A model generated the notes under the pieces. It worked only from the letters and a program-made list of their open reading frames with translations, made no database searches and was not told the DNA's origin. DNA of 64,000 nt from contig NZ_FNVF01000003.1 of assembly GCF_900107975.1 (NCBI RefSeq), forward strand, positions 1 to 64,000, in the 5' to 3' direction. Source of the DNA: Paenibacillus sp. UNC499MF (GTDB lineage Bacteria; Bacillota; Bacilli; Paenibacillales; NBRC-103111). Below, one piece after another: positions 7,776-15,945 of the stretch. Position 1 is the first letter of the stretch. Every line of letters begins with the position of its first letter. The position numbers were made by a program, and so were the translations under genes.

Positions 7776-9650
7776 ATGCAGGTCACCCATCATTATCTCG
7801 AATTGTGCAGAGCGTACGGCGCCGTACCCCAAGGGCTTCCCGTCTCCCTCACCCAGGAGGAACTCGCCGAACGCCTCCACTGTACCGTGCGCAACGTCAA
7901 AATCGTGATCCGCAAGATGTCCGAATCCGGCTGGATCACCTGGGTTCCCGGCCGCGGCCGCGGGAACAAATCCGAGCTCCACTTCCATTATACCCTGGAA
8001 GAAATGCTCATGAAGCAAACGGCCGAATTTGCCGAGAAGGAACAATTTCAGCAAGCTTTCGAATGGATACACCAGTATGCGGATACGCCTCTGATGAAAG
8101 AGCAACTGCTCCAGCACGTATCCCGCTATTTCGGATACAAGGCGAAGGAAACGGAACAGGACGCCGACGTGCTGCGGCTGCCCATCAACAAAACTTACCG
8201 GACGTTCGATCCGGCCGCCCTGCTCTTTGCCAATGATGTGCATTTGAGCCGCCAGTTATTCGACACTATCGTGCGGTACGACAGAGCCGCAGGCGACTTC
8301 GTCCCGAGTCTCGCCCATCACTGGGAGTCGGATGAAACCTGCACGGTCTGGACATTCTACCTGCGCAAAGGCGTGCTCTTTCACCATGGCCGCGAGCTGG
8401 AGGCGGCCGATGCCGAGTACTCCTTCCGGAGGCTGCTCGATCCCGGGGTGTACTCGCCCCAGCGCTGGATGCTGAAAGATGTCCGGCAGATTCGTGTTCC
8501 AAGCCGGATGACCATCCAATTCGTGCTGAGTAAGCCGCACGTGCTTTTCCCGCACTGTCTGACCTCTCCGTCCGCGGCGGTTCTGCCACGAGAGCTTTGC
8601 GAGTCGGATCCCGCGGCTTACTTCGCCTGTCCGGTCGGCACCGGACCTTTCCGGCTGGAGATCCGCCCCGGCTACGGGTACCTCCTGCACGCCAATGAAC
8701 GCTATTACCTGGGGCGCCCTTTCCTTGATGTCGTCGAGCATATTCTGCTCCGGGATTATCCGGAACTTGTGGTGATGACGGACGCCTGCAATGTGGTTCA
8801 GCGCTCTCCTTACGCCCCGGGTTCCAAACCTCAGCAGGACTGGCAGGCGGTGGAATGCATCTCGTCGGGATGCGCGCTGCTGTCGTTTAACCGGCGCAAG
8901 GAGGGCCCCTTGCAGGACGCCGGCCTCCGCCGGTATGTGCGTTCCGTAATCCGGGCGTCCGCTATGGTCGAAGAGCTTGGCGCAAGCCGCGCTCTGGCGG
9001 CCGCCAGTTTTTTGCTCGATAAGAGTTTGAAGCTGGGCTGCGATCCTTACCAGAATACCCGGGAAGAAGACACCGCCGGTATCCCGTATTCCCCCAACTA
9101 TGCCGGAACGGAGCTGACGCTCCACTGCAAGGATTCGTGCAAAACGGTTGAAGACTTCGATTGGATAGTAAAACGCTGTCTCAAAGCGGGACTTCATATC
9201 AAGGTAGTGCTTCATGATCGGAATGAGCTTCTCACACCCGATGTGATGTGTGAAGCCGATCTTGTTCTGTATGAAGTCGTTCTGGACGAAAGCGAGACGC
9301 TTTCTTTGCTGGAGTTGTTTATGCAGGAGGAAGGGTCGATCCGGCGCATGTTTGACGACCCGCTGCGCGCGGAGCTGAACCGGAGAGTGGCCGGACTGCT
9401 TGCCGAGCCCGATCCCCGCAAGCGGCTGGACCTTTTCGACAAGCTTGAATCCCTTCTTACGGAAGACGCCGCGGTCCATTTTCTTTATCACCGGAGAATG
9501 CAGACCACCTACCACAAGAGCGTAAGGGGGCTCCGGCTGAACGCCTTCGGACATATCGACTACCGCCATATCTGGTTCGAGCCGGAAGACCGGCTTAACG
9601 GCTGCGCGGCCTCGGCGGACGCGGCCTCCCCGGTCAGCGGTACTCACTGA
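7776..9650 (+). CDS. SgrR-like transcriptional regulator fused to a solute-binding domain
   Basis: The 624-residue protein begins with a winged-helix domain (about residues 1-115: SLTQEELAERLHCTVRNVKIVIRKMSESGWITWVPGRGRGNKSEL), the SgrR_N type. Residues about 165 onward resemble an oligopeptide/SBP_bac_5 binding protein (LVPSLAHHWE-type segment, then WTFYLRKGVLFHHGRELEAADAEYSFRRLLD). There is no signal peptide, so the binding domain acts in the cytoplasm as a ligand sensor. Related proteins control sugar-phosphate stress or peptide uptake genes. Here no transporter or target gene is adjacent and the gene is followed at once by a terminator, so its regulon is elsewhere. The ATG at 7776 has AAAGGCGGG upstream; the longer open frame before it has no support. 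Confidence 0.8.
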   Translation: MQVTHHYLELCRAYGAVPQGLPVSLTQEELAERLHCTVRNVKIVIRKMSESGWITWVPGRGRGNKSELHFHYTLEEMLMKQTAEFAEKEQFQQAFEWIHQYADTPLMKEQLLQHVSRYFGYKAKETEQDADVLRLPINKTYRTFDPAALLFANDVHLSRQLFDTIVRYDRAAGDFVPSLAHHWESDETCTVWTFYLRKGVLFHHGRELEAADAEYSFRRLLDPGVYSPQRWMLKDVRQIRVPSRMTIQFVLSKPHVLFPHCLTSPSAAVLPRELCESDPAAYFACPVGTGPFRLEIRPGYGYLLHANERYYLGRPFLDVVEHILLRDYPELVVMTDACNVVQRSPYAPGSKPQQDWQAVECISSGCALLSFNRRKEGPLQDAGLRRYVRSVIRASAMVEELGASRALAAASFLLDKSLKLGCDPYQNTREEDTAGIPYSPNYAGTELTLHCKDSCKTVEDFDWIVKRCLKAGLHIKVVLHDRNELLTPDVMCEADLVLYEVVLDESETLSLLELFMQEEGSIRRMFDDPLRAELNRRVAGLLAEPDPRKRLDLFDKLESLLTEDAAVHFLYHRRMQTTYHKSVRGLRLNAFGHIDYRHIWFEPEDRLNGCAASADAASPVSGTH

Positions 9651-9677
9651 AAAAAGCGCCCGCAAGAGGCGCTTTTC
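9651..9677. terminator. Bidirectional terminator
   Basis: AAAAAGCGCC pairs with GGCGCTTTT around a seven-base loop, between the convergent SgrR-like and SanA/YdcF-like genes. Confidence 0.8.
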
Positions 9678-9711
9678 GGGTTGAGGCCTGTATGTCCGTT
9701 GCACCGTTTAC

Positions 9712-10416
9712 TCAGGCATTGGGGCGCCACACGGTGTCCTCGGTCAGCCAAGAATCTTCAGTTGCCCGGCCATCCCCGGTAATGGGAATCACATCCCCCA
9801 GGTAGGTAGGCTGCGGTTTGAAAAACCGGATCAGAGCGAAATCTTTGCTTCTGGCAGCCATTTCCCGGGCCTTAAATTTCGTCATGCCCCGGTATTCCTG
9901 ACGGTCCGCCGCTACGCCGTACGCTTCAATGCCAAGTCCCTCCGCATCATACAGCGCGCGTGCCAAGTGATAGTCCTGGCTTACGACGACGGCTTTGCGG
10001 ATCTGAAAAATAGCCTTGGCCCGGTACATGGATTCATACGTGTTAAAGCCGGCATGATCCATAAAAATATGCTCTTCCGCGATCCCCCGCTCAAGAAGGA
10101 AATCTTTCATCGCTCTTACTTCGTTGTAGCCGAGTGTCCCGTGATCGCCGGATACGAGGATTTTATCCGCCTTTCCGCTCTCATACAGCTCCGCTGCCGT
10201 GATCATCCGGTCTTTTAACATCTCCGAAAGCCGTCCGTCCGGATGCACCTTGGCTCCGAGCACGATAATCGCGTCGGCACCGGGCGCATTTTCCGCACTG
10301 ACTTTGCGGGCCGCCCCATCTCTTCTCACTTCGTAGTCCGAAGCGGCCAGCCAGATTCCCCCTGCGACAGCCAAGGCTCCAAAGCCCGCTGCCCACCTTT
10401 TCCAACGCAGCTTCAT
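9712..10416 (-). CDS. SanA/YdcF (DUF218) family envelope protein
   Basis: The 234-residue protein has one N-terminal membrane helix (residues 8-26). A DUF218 domain follows with the family motifs DAIIVLGAKVHPDGRLSEMLKDR, KILVSGDHG, YNEVRAMKDFL, NTYESMYRAK and VVVSQDYHLARAL. SanA, ElyC and YdcF proteins of this family are linked to envelope integrity and vancomycin exclusion in Gram-negative bacteria; in Firmicutes the role is unknown. The ATG has GGGGAGAGC upstream. A TATAAT-like element lies about 80 bases upstream (10495-10500). The gene converges with the SgrR-like gene and shares its terminator. Confidence 0.85.
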   Translation of the reverse strand: MKLRWKRWAAGFGALAVAGGIWLAASDYEVRRDGAARKVSAENAPGADAIIVLGAKVHPDGRLSEMLKDRMITAAELYESGKADKILVSGDHGTLGYNEVRAMKDFLLERGIAEEHIFMDHAGFNTYESMYRAKAIFQIRKAVVVSQDYHLARALYDAEGLGIEAYGVAADRQEYRGMTKFKAREMAARSKDFALIRFFKPQPTYLGDVIPITGDGRATEDSWLTEDTVWRPNA

Positions 10417-10854
10417 TCCAGCTCTCCCCCGTACCTTTAATCGTGCTTTTATTCCCGATCCGGCTCCAATAGAGTGAACAAGGAGATCGAGGATATTATA
10501 CCTTAATTTTCCTTTTATTCGCTATAAAAAGGTTCCGGCCCTATTCCTCCGAGATAAAATCCGGCGCTCTTACGCAATCCCGCTTTACGCACCGTGTGAA
10601 GCTCCCGGCATGCAGTGCCCGGCGTAACATGCGGGTGGCTAACCACTCACGCCGCCGGAACTGCCGTTTCCATCGTCATCGAGATGAAGAGGGAACGCGC
10701 CGAGGCTCGGGAGATCTAAGAGTTGCCCTCCCGCTTGTTTCCAATTGTTTCCATACACGAAAAATCCCGGCCCGTGTACGCAGGATGCGCCACAAGCCGG
10801 GATTTTGCTTTAGATCTGCATTCGCCGGAATATCCGAGCGCAAGTTATGAGCAT
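10417..10854. other. Intergenic region between fumarase and SanA/YdcF genes
   Basis: This stretch has no convincing gene. It holds a -10-like element for the SanA/YdcF gene on the minus strand (10495-10500, reading TATAAT), a hairpin at about 10611-10654 with GGCGT/ACGCC outer and GTGG/CCAC inner arms but no T-run, and the fumarase terminator at 10761-10806. Confidence 0.5.
10761..10806 (-). terminator. Terminator of the fumarase gene
   Basis: AAAATCCCGGC and GCCGGGATTTT form an 11-base-pair stem with a 24-base loop, about 50 bases after the fumarase stop on the minus strand. Confidence 0.75.
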
Positions 10855-12273
10855 TTAGTCGGACAGACTGTCCCGCACAATCTGCTCCCACTCGTCCTCG
10901 GTTAAAATCCCCTTCTCGACGACGAGCTGACGGAGCGGCTTCTGCGTTTTGAGCGATTCCTTCGCAATGTCGGCCGCCTTGTCGTAACCGATAACCGGAT
11001 TCAGCATCGTGACCAGGGACAGGCTGCGGTCCATCCAGTAGCGGCACTGCTCCTCATCGGCTTCGATCCCTTTCACGCACCGTTCGCAAAACGCGTCCGC
11101 CGCAGTGCTCAAAATATGCGCCGACTGCAACACATTGTGGGCGATGACCGGCATCATCACGTTGATTTCAAGCTGGCTGCCTATCATCGCCGTCCGAACG
11201 GCCGTATCGTTGCCGATCACCTGGCAGCAGACCATATACAGCATCTCCGGGAGCACCGGATTTACCTTGCCCGGCATGATGGAAGAGCCGGGCTGCACCG
11301 CGGGCAGCCGGATTTCGGCAAGGCCCGTCTGCGGGCCGGAATTAAGCAGCCGGATGTCGCTGGACAGCTTAATGAGATGCACGGCGGCATCCCGCAGGAG
11401 TCCGCTTACACGGAGAGCCGCCGACGGGTTTTGCATAAAGGCGAACCGGCTTGGAGCCTGCCGGTAAGGCGTGCCGGTGCGGCGCCCGATCTCGGCCACC
11501 ATCCGGGCGGCATATTCGGGGTGGTTGTTCACGCCTGTGCCGACGGCGTTCCCGCCGATGCCCAGCTCCAGAAGGCCGTCCGCGGCGCCTTCAAGCTGTT
11601 TCCGCATCCCGCCGATCGTGGCCGCGTAGCCTTCGAACTCCTGCCCGAGACGAAGCGGAACCGCATCCTGAAGATGGGTGCGGCCCGATTTTACGACGGA
11701 ATGGAACTCCCGGGCTTTATTCGCGAGCTCGTTCGTCAGCTTTTCCAGGGCGGGCAGGACCTTCCGCTCCAGGGATTCGTGCAGGGAAATGCAGATCGCC
11801 GTCGGAATCGTGTCGTTGGTCGACTGCCCTTTGTTCACATGATCGTTGGGATGGATCTTATCCTTGCGGTCGCGTTCCAGCCCCAGCTTCTCCAGCGCAA
11901 CGTTGGCGATCACCTCGTTGGCGTTCATGTTCTGCGACGTCCCCGCCCCGGCTTGAAAAGCGTCGACGACAAACTGGCTATCCCAGCGTCCCTCGATCAC
12001 CTCGTCCGCCGCAGCCAGGATCGCATCCGCGATGCCGCCGTCCAGTTCACCCAGATCTTTATGTACGGCCGCGGCCGATGCTTTAATGATGCCCTGGGCT
12101 TTGATAAACTCCCTCGGCAGCCGGTAGCCGCTGATCGGAAAATTCATCACCGCACGCTGAGTCTGGGCTCCGTAATAGGCGTCAGCCGGGAGCTGAACCT
12201 GTCCCAGGGAATCGCCGGCAGTGCGCTGCTTCGTATTTTGCCCGTATCCGTTGGATGGTTGCTGTTCTGTCAT
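10855..12273 (-). CDS. fumC: Class II fumarate hydratase (fumarase/aspartase superfamily)
   Basis: The 472-residue protein has the superfamily signature GSSIMPGKVNP, the conserved AGAGTSQNMNANEVIAN segment near residue 95, NDHVNKGQSTNDTIPTA and SGRTHLQDAVPLRLGQEF. These form the three conserved blocks that build the shared active site. Together they support the homotetrameric lyase that interconverts fumarate and malate in the citric acid cycle. Aspartase has the same fold and cannot be excluded by motif alone. The ATG at 12273 is preferred because GAAGGG lies eight bases upstream; an in-frame ATG eight codons earlier has no such site. The N-terminus has an extra ~20-residue polar leader. The gene diverges from the semialdehyde dehydrogenase gene. 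Confidence 0.75.
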   Translation of the reverse strand: MTEQQPSNGYGQNTKQRTAGDSLGQVQLPADAYYGAQTQRAVMNFPISGYRLPREFIKAQGIIKASAAAVHKDLGELDGGIADAILAAADEVIEGRWDSQFVVDAFQAGAGTSQNMNANEVIANVALEKLGLERDRKDKIHPNDHVNKGQSTNDTIPTAICISLHESLERKVLPALEKLTNELANKAREFHSVVKSGRTHLQDAVPLRLGQEFEGYAATIGGMRKQLEGAADGLLELGIGGNAVGTGVNNHPEYAARMVAEIGRRTGTPYRQAPSRFAFMQNPSAALRVSGLLRDAAVHLIKLSSDIRLLNSGPQTGLAEIRLPAVQPGSSIMPGKVNPVLPEMLYMVCCQVIGNDTAVRTAMIGSQLEINVMMPVIAHNVLQSAHILSTAADAFCERCVKGIEADEEQCRYWMDRSLSLVTMLNPVIGYDKAADIAKESLKTQKPLRQLVVEKGILTEDEWEQIVRDSLSD

Positions 12274-12747
12274 GATCTCACCCTTCCTTCCGTTCACTCT
12301 TCTTCGGCCTCCCGATAAAAGAGTGTTGACCGTTCCGGTACGGCGTACGCTTATTCTCGCCTTTGCCTACGGATGCCGCACCGGTTCCGGTAAAAGCCTC
12401 TTTTCATAGATACCCGTTTTATCTGACGGTGATACCCCATACACGAAAAGAACGAAGAGCTTTCGCTCCCCTATTTCTGCGGCCCTGATTTAAAAAGAGG
12501 CTTTTTGCGCGGGCTGTCTTCCCTTTAAACCTGCCAAAGCGCTGAGACAGGACGGAGGGAGGGCCGGTGTGCGAACGGCTTCCGGAAGGAGTATAATAAA
12601 TAAGGATGCCGGTCCGTGAATAGATGAACCGGCTCGTATACGTTCATTTGCCTGGCATTTATTCCAGGCGCCGCTTTTCAGATAGGGCGTCTTGACGCCT
12701 TTTTTACTTTATAAGCTTTTTTTCGTATCAAAAGGAGGAGATTCTTC
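12274..12747. other. Divergent regulatory region between fumC and the gabD-like gene
   Basis: No gene seen. The side near fumC holds a 13-base inverted repeat, AAAAGCCTCTTTT at 12392-12404 and its complement at 12493-12505. The side near the dehydrogenase holds a TATAAT at 12592-12597, two hairpins and a terminator-like hairpin at 12685-12705, described separately. Confidence 0.5.
12604..12705 (+). promoter_or_regulatory. Structured leader with terminator-like hairpin before gabD
   Basis: Downstream of TATAAT (12592-12597; no clear -35) the RNA can form three stems. They are GCCGG/CCGGC (about 12608-12633), CCTGG/CCAGG around CATTTATT (about 12651-12669), and GGCGT-CTTG-ACGCC followed by TTTTTT (12686-12705). 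The last is a Rho-independent terminator 43 bases before the start codon. The layout suggests attenuation, though I recognise no known riboswitch class. Confidence 0.45.
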
Positions 12748-14214
12748 ATGACTACAACGACTTCCGAAACGACTTCCAAACGCTGGCTCAATTACGTGAA
12801 CGGCCGATGGATTCAAGCGGAAAGCGGCAAAACGATCCCGGTCGTTAACCCTTCCACTTTGCAGGAAATTGCGACCGTACCGGATTCGGGCGCTGCCGAA
12901 ACGAAGGCCGCTATCGAGGCGGCACATAACGCTTTTCAATCGTGGAGCACCTTGTCCGCTTACGAGCGTTCGGATATCCTGATGCGCTGGTACCACCTGC
13001 TGATGAGCCATCAGGAAGGGCTGGCGAAGACGATGACGACGGAACAGGGCAAGCCACTGGCCGAAGCCAAAGGCGAGATCGCCTATGCGGCCAGCTTCAT
13101 CTCCTGGTATGCCGAGGAAGCCAAGCGGCTGTACGGGGATATCATCCCCGCTACCAGTTCCGGCAAGCGGATGTTTGTCCTGCGTCAGCCCGTCGGTGTC
13201 GTGGCGGCGATCACGCCCTGGAACTTCCCCGCCGCCATGATTACGCGCAAGGTAGGACCTGCGCTCGCGGCAGGCTGCACCTGTATCGTCAAGCCGGCGG
13301 AACAGACGCCTTTGACGGCGCTGTATATGGCCAAGCTGGCCGAAGAAGCGGGCATACCCGCCGGGGTACTCAACATCGTGACCGGAGAAGCCTCCGTGAT
13401 CGGCGACACGCTGTTTGCGGACTCCCGGGTAGCGAAAGTGACGTTCACCGGCTCGACGGAGGTCGGCAAGCACATCATGCGCGCTTCCGCCGATACGATG
13501 AAGAAAATATCGCTGGAGCTGGGCGGTCACGCCCCCGTTATCGTGCTGGACGATGCCGACGTAGAGCTGGCCGCCGAACAGACCTTGCTGTCGAAGTTCC
13601 GCAATGCCGGTCAAACCTGTGTCTGCGCCAACCGGATTTACGTGCAGAAGGGCATCCGTCCGGCGTTCGAGAACCTGCTGGCGGACAAAGTCCGGGCCTT
13701 AAAAGTCGGCGACGGCATGGACCCGGACTCCGCAATAGGACCGGTCATCGATGAAGACGGGCTGAACAAGATTCAAAAGCATGTGACCGACGCCGTCGAA
13801 CGCGGAGCAACCGTCGTTGCGGGCGGCAGCCGGAAGGAAGTGCCCCGGCATGCCGGGTACTTTTTCGAACCGACGCTGATTACGGGCGTAGACAGCTCCA
13901 TGCTGATCATGAAGGAAGAGACGTTCGGGCCCGTCGCGCCGATCGTCGAATTTACCGATCCGGACGATGCCGTCCGGCAGGCGAACGATTCTCCATACGG
14001 ACTCGCGTCCTACGTGTTCACTTCGAATATCAACCACGCCATCCGCCTCGCGGAGCGTCTGCAGTACGGCATCGTCGGCGTAAACGACGGCCTGCCTTCT
14101 TCCGCCCAGGCCCCGTTCGGCGGCATGAAAGAAAGCGGCCTCGGCCGGGAAGGCGGCAAATACGGGATCGAAGAATATGTAGAGATCAAGTACATCTCGC
14201 TCGGCCTTTACTGA
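12748..14214 (+). CDS. gabD: NAD(P)-dependent succinate-semialdehyde dehydrogenase
   Basis: This 488-residue aldehyde dehydrogenase has the general-base block (SLELGGHAPVIVLDDAD, Glu near residue 256), the catalytic Cys block (FRNAGQTCVCANRIYVQ, first Cys of TCVC near residue 290) and the cofactor segment TGSTEVGKHIM. ITPWNFPAAM and the C-terminal PFGGMKESGLGREGGKYGIEEY are also present. The TCVCANR pattern and G-R-E-G end are typical of succinate-semialdehyde dehydrogenases that finish the GABA shunt, and are less typical of betaine aldehyde or lactaldehyde enzymes. No GABA aminotransferase is adjacent. AAAGGAGGAG lies seven bases before the ATG. The leader carries a candidate attenuator. 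Confidence 0.85.
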   Translation: MTTTTSETTSKRWLNYVNGRWIQAESGKTIPVVNPSTLQEIATVPDSGAAETKAAIEAAHNAFQSWSTLSAYERSDILMRWYHLLMSHQEGLAKTMTTEQGKPLAEAKGEIAYAASFISWYAEEAKRLYGDIIPATSSGKRMFVLRQPVGVVAAITPWNFPAAMITRKVGPALAAGCTCIVKPAEQTPLTALYMAKLAEEAGIPAGVLNIVTGEASVIGDTLFADSRVAKVTFTGSTEVGKHIMRASADTMKKISLELGGHAPVIVLDDADVELAAEQTLLSKFRNAGQTCVCANRIYVQKGIRPAFENLLADKVRALKVGDGMDPDSAIGPVIDEDGLNKIQKHVTDAVERGATVVAGGSRKEVPRHAGYFFEPTLITGVDSSMLIMKEETFGPVAPIVEFTDPDDAVRQANDSPYGLASYVFTSNINHAIRLAERLQYGIVGVNDGLPSSAQAPFGGMKESGLGREGGKYGIEEYVEIKYISLGLY

Positions 14215-14250
14215 TCATAAGGCAGCAAACAACGGCCTTCCGTAAAAAAC

Positions 14251-14300
14251 AAACGTCCTGCAGCGACCCCGATTCACCGGTCAACTGCAGGACGTTTTTT
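14251..14300. terminator. Strong bidirectional terminator
   Basis: AAACGTCCTGCAG pairs with CTGCAGGACGTTTTTT. It lies after the dehydrogenase gene and before the end of the convergent membrane-protein gene. Confidence 0.9.
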
Positions 14301-14346
14301 CATAGCAGCTATATCCTTACATACTTATCCTTACATACTTCACGTC

Positions 14347-14850
14347 TCACACCGCGGAAATCTTCGCTTTTCCTGTGTCCGCCGTCCGTGGGCCATCCGG
14401 GTTCTCTTCGAAATACCGGACGATCTGCTCCTTCAGGCCGGCAAAATCCCGCTCCTTGCAGGACAGCCGGACAGGGTCCATCGCGCCGGCTACGATAATA
14501 TCGATCACGGGGCCATTTCCTTCCGCAACTTCGTACGTGATCAGCCGGCTGCGCTCGTAAAATTTCGTCCCGGCCTTCAGCCCCTCCGTCCCCAAATAAA
14601 ACCGTTTCAGCCATTCGAGATAAAACCCAAAGCCGGAAAATGCGGCAAACCACAAACTTAGCTTACCGAACATCCAAAAAAGAAGAATCATAACGGCGGC
14701 AAAAATCCAGAACTCGAGCGGATAGATCGGCCCCTTCACCACCACATCCCCTACCTTCTTAACCGCCTGCCGCGCTTGATACGCCTTCCAGGCCACGACC
14801 CCTAACAAAAGCAGACCCGCTATCGTGCTTGTAACCATTATGAAGATCAC
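14347..14850 (-). CDS. Hypothetical membrane protein, about 165 residues
   Basis: An N-terminal hydrophobic helix (VTSTIAGLLLLGVVAWKAY) is followed by a charged segment. One or two more hydrophobic helices come next (FWIFAAVMILLFWMFGKLSLWFAAFSGFGFYLEWL), then a C-terminal soluble domain of about 80 residues with alternating strands and helices (RSRLITYEVAEGNGPVIDIIVAG, DFAGLKEQIVRYFEENP). I do not recognise the family, though the shape resembles small PH-like membrane proteins of Firmicutes. The first in-frame start is a GTG one base after GGGAG; the ATG at 14838 is the alternative start. The gene is convergent with the dehydrogenase gene and is followed by the bidirectional terminator. Confidence 0.6.
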   Translation of the reverse strand: MIFIMVTSTIAGLLLLGVVAWKAYQARQAVKKVGDVVVKGPIYPLEFWIFAAVMILLFWMFGKLSLWFAAFSGFGFYLEWLKRFYLGTEGLKAGTKFYERSRLITYEVAEGNGPVIDIIVAGAMDPVRLSCKERDFAGLKEQIVRYFEENPDGPRTADTGKAKISAV

Positions 14851-14925
14851 ACTCCCGCTCAGATGCTTTCATAATACCTTTATTTGGCATTTTTGTTAAG
14901 CCCTAAAAACTCGGCAGCATATAAA

Positions 14926-14945
14926 AAAGACCGCTCTCGCGGTCC
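14926..14945 (-). terminator. Terminator after the alpha/beta hydrolase gene
   Basis: GACCGC-TCTC-GCGGTC forms a tight stem followed on the minus strand by TTTTTT, about 12 bases after the hydrolase stop. Confidence 0.75.
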
Positions 14946-14956
14946 GGACCGATCTT

Positions 14957-15910
14957 TCAAAAGGCAGCGGGCGCTTTGCTCACGCCTCGGGAAGCTTCCA
15001 GCCAGCTTATCAAGTCTTCCATCACTTCTTCGCGGTTCACTTCATTCAAAATTTCGTGACGTTTGTTTTCGTACAGCTTGCAGTCCACCTGCTCCAGCCC
15101 CAGTTTGCGGTACAAGGCCGCAAGACGTCTTACGCCTTTGCCCTGCCCGCCGACCGGATCTTTATCACCCGCCAGAAGCAGGACAGGAAGGTCCTTCGGA
15201 ATGCTCCGCATATGACGTTTCTGATGAATATCGGACAGATGGATAAAAAAATCTTTAAAAAATCCGGTTGTGCAAATGAACCCGCAAAGAGGATCTTTTA
15301 CGAATTTATCGACCTCCGCCTCGTCGGTGCTCAGCCAGTCGAACTCCGTCCGGTTCGGACGGAAGGGGCGGTTGAAGCTGCCGAGCGCCGTATGGCTCAG
15401 AAAAGTGCTGCGGGCGCGGTCTCCGCTGCGGGCGACGAGTATTTTGGCCAGCAGGATGCCCGCTTTCAAAATCGCGCCTTTCGGTCCGTTCGTCCCAATC
15501 AGAGCCACACCTTCATAAAGCTGCGGAGCCCGGTACATCACTTTCTGGGAAAGAAAAGAGCCCATGCTGTGCCCGACCAGATACAGAGGCAGGCCTTCTC
15601 GCTCCTCCCGAATCCGTCTGCCGAGTTCGATCATATCGTCCGTCATGCCCGCAAACCCGTCCGGACCCGGGTATCCCAGGTCGTTCACATGGGCGGCCGT
15701 CCGTCCATGCCCCCGGTGGTCGTTGGCGTAGACGATATAACCGCGGGCCGTGAGCCTTTCCGCCAGCCGCTTGTAGCGAAACGCGTGTTCCGCCATGCCG
15801 TGCGCAATCTGCACGACGCCCCGGAGGGGAGTGTCCCGGTCCGGCTCCCAGCGGAACACAAAGACAGGCGTACCCGTCTCTTCGTTTACATAAAAATGTG
15901 TTTCTTTCAT
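14957..15910 (-). CDS. Alpha/beta hydrolase, monoacylglycerol-lipase/lysophospholipase type
   Basis: The 317-residue protein has the core motifs of the PldB/monoglyceride lipase group. These are an oxyanion-hole HGMAEH near residue 37, YANDHRGHGRT, the nucleophile elbow GHSMGSF near residue 114, a late Asp (LLAGDKDPVGGQG) and a His (YENKRHEILNE). Length and spacing fit serine esterases acting on monoacylglycerols or lysophospholipids; the true substrate is unknown. There is no signal peptide, so it acts in the cytoplasm. AAGGGTG lies five bases before the ATG. It follows the NCS2 permease gene on the same strand by 35 bases and may be transcribed with it. Confidence 0.85.
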   Translation of the reverse strand: MKETHFYVNEETGTPVFVFRWEPDRDTPLRGVVQIAHGMAEHAFRYKRLAERLTARGYIVYANDHRGHGRTAAHVNDLGYPGPDGFAGMTDDMIELGRRIREEREGLPLYLVGHSMGSFLSQKVMYRAPQLYEGVALIGTNGPKGAILKAGILLAKILVARSGDRARSTFLSHTALGSFNRPFRPNRTEFDWLSTDEAEVDKFVKDPLCGFICTTGFFKDFFIHLSDIHQKRHMRSIPKDLPVLLLAGDKDPVGGQGKGVRRLAALYRKLGLEQVDCKLYENKRHEILNEVNREEVMEDLISWLEASRGVSKAPAAF

Positions 15911-15945
15911 CCGATCACCCTTGCTATCCGGTTTGGGCGGTGGAT

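Noticed and set aside
10611-10654. Hairpin between fumC and the SanA/YdcF gene as a riboswitch
   Set aside because: It lacks any recognised aptamer core and a terminator tail; it lies upstream of the SanA/YdcF -10 element.
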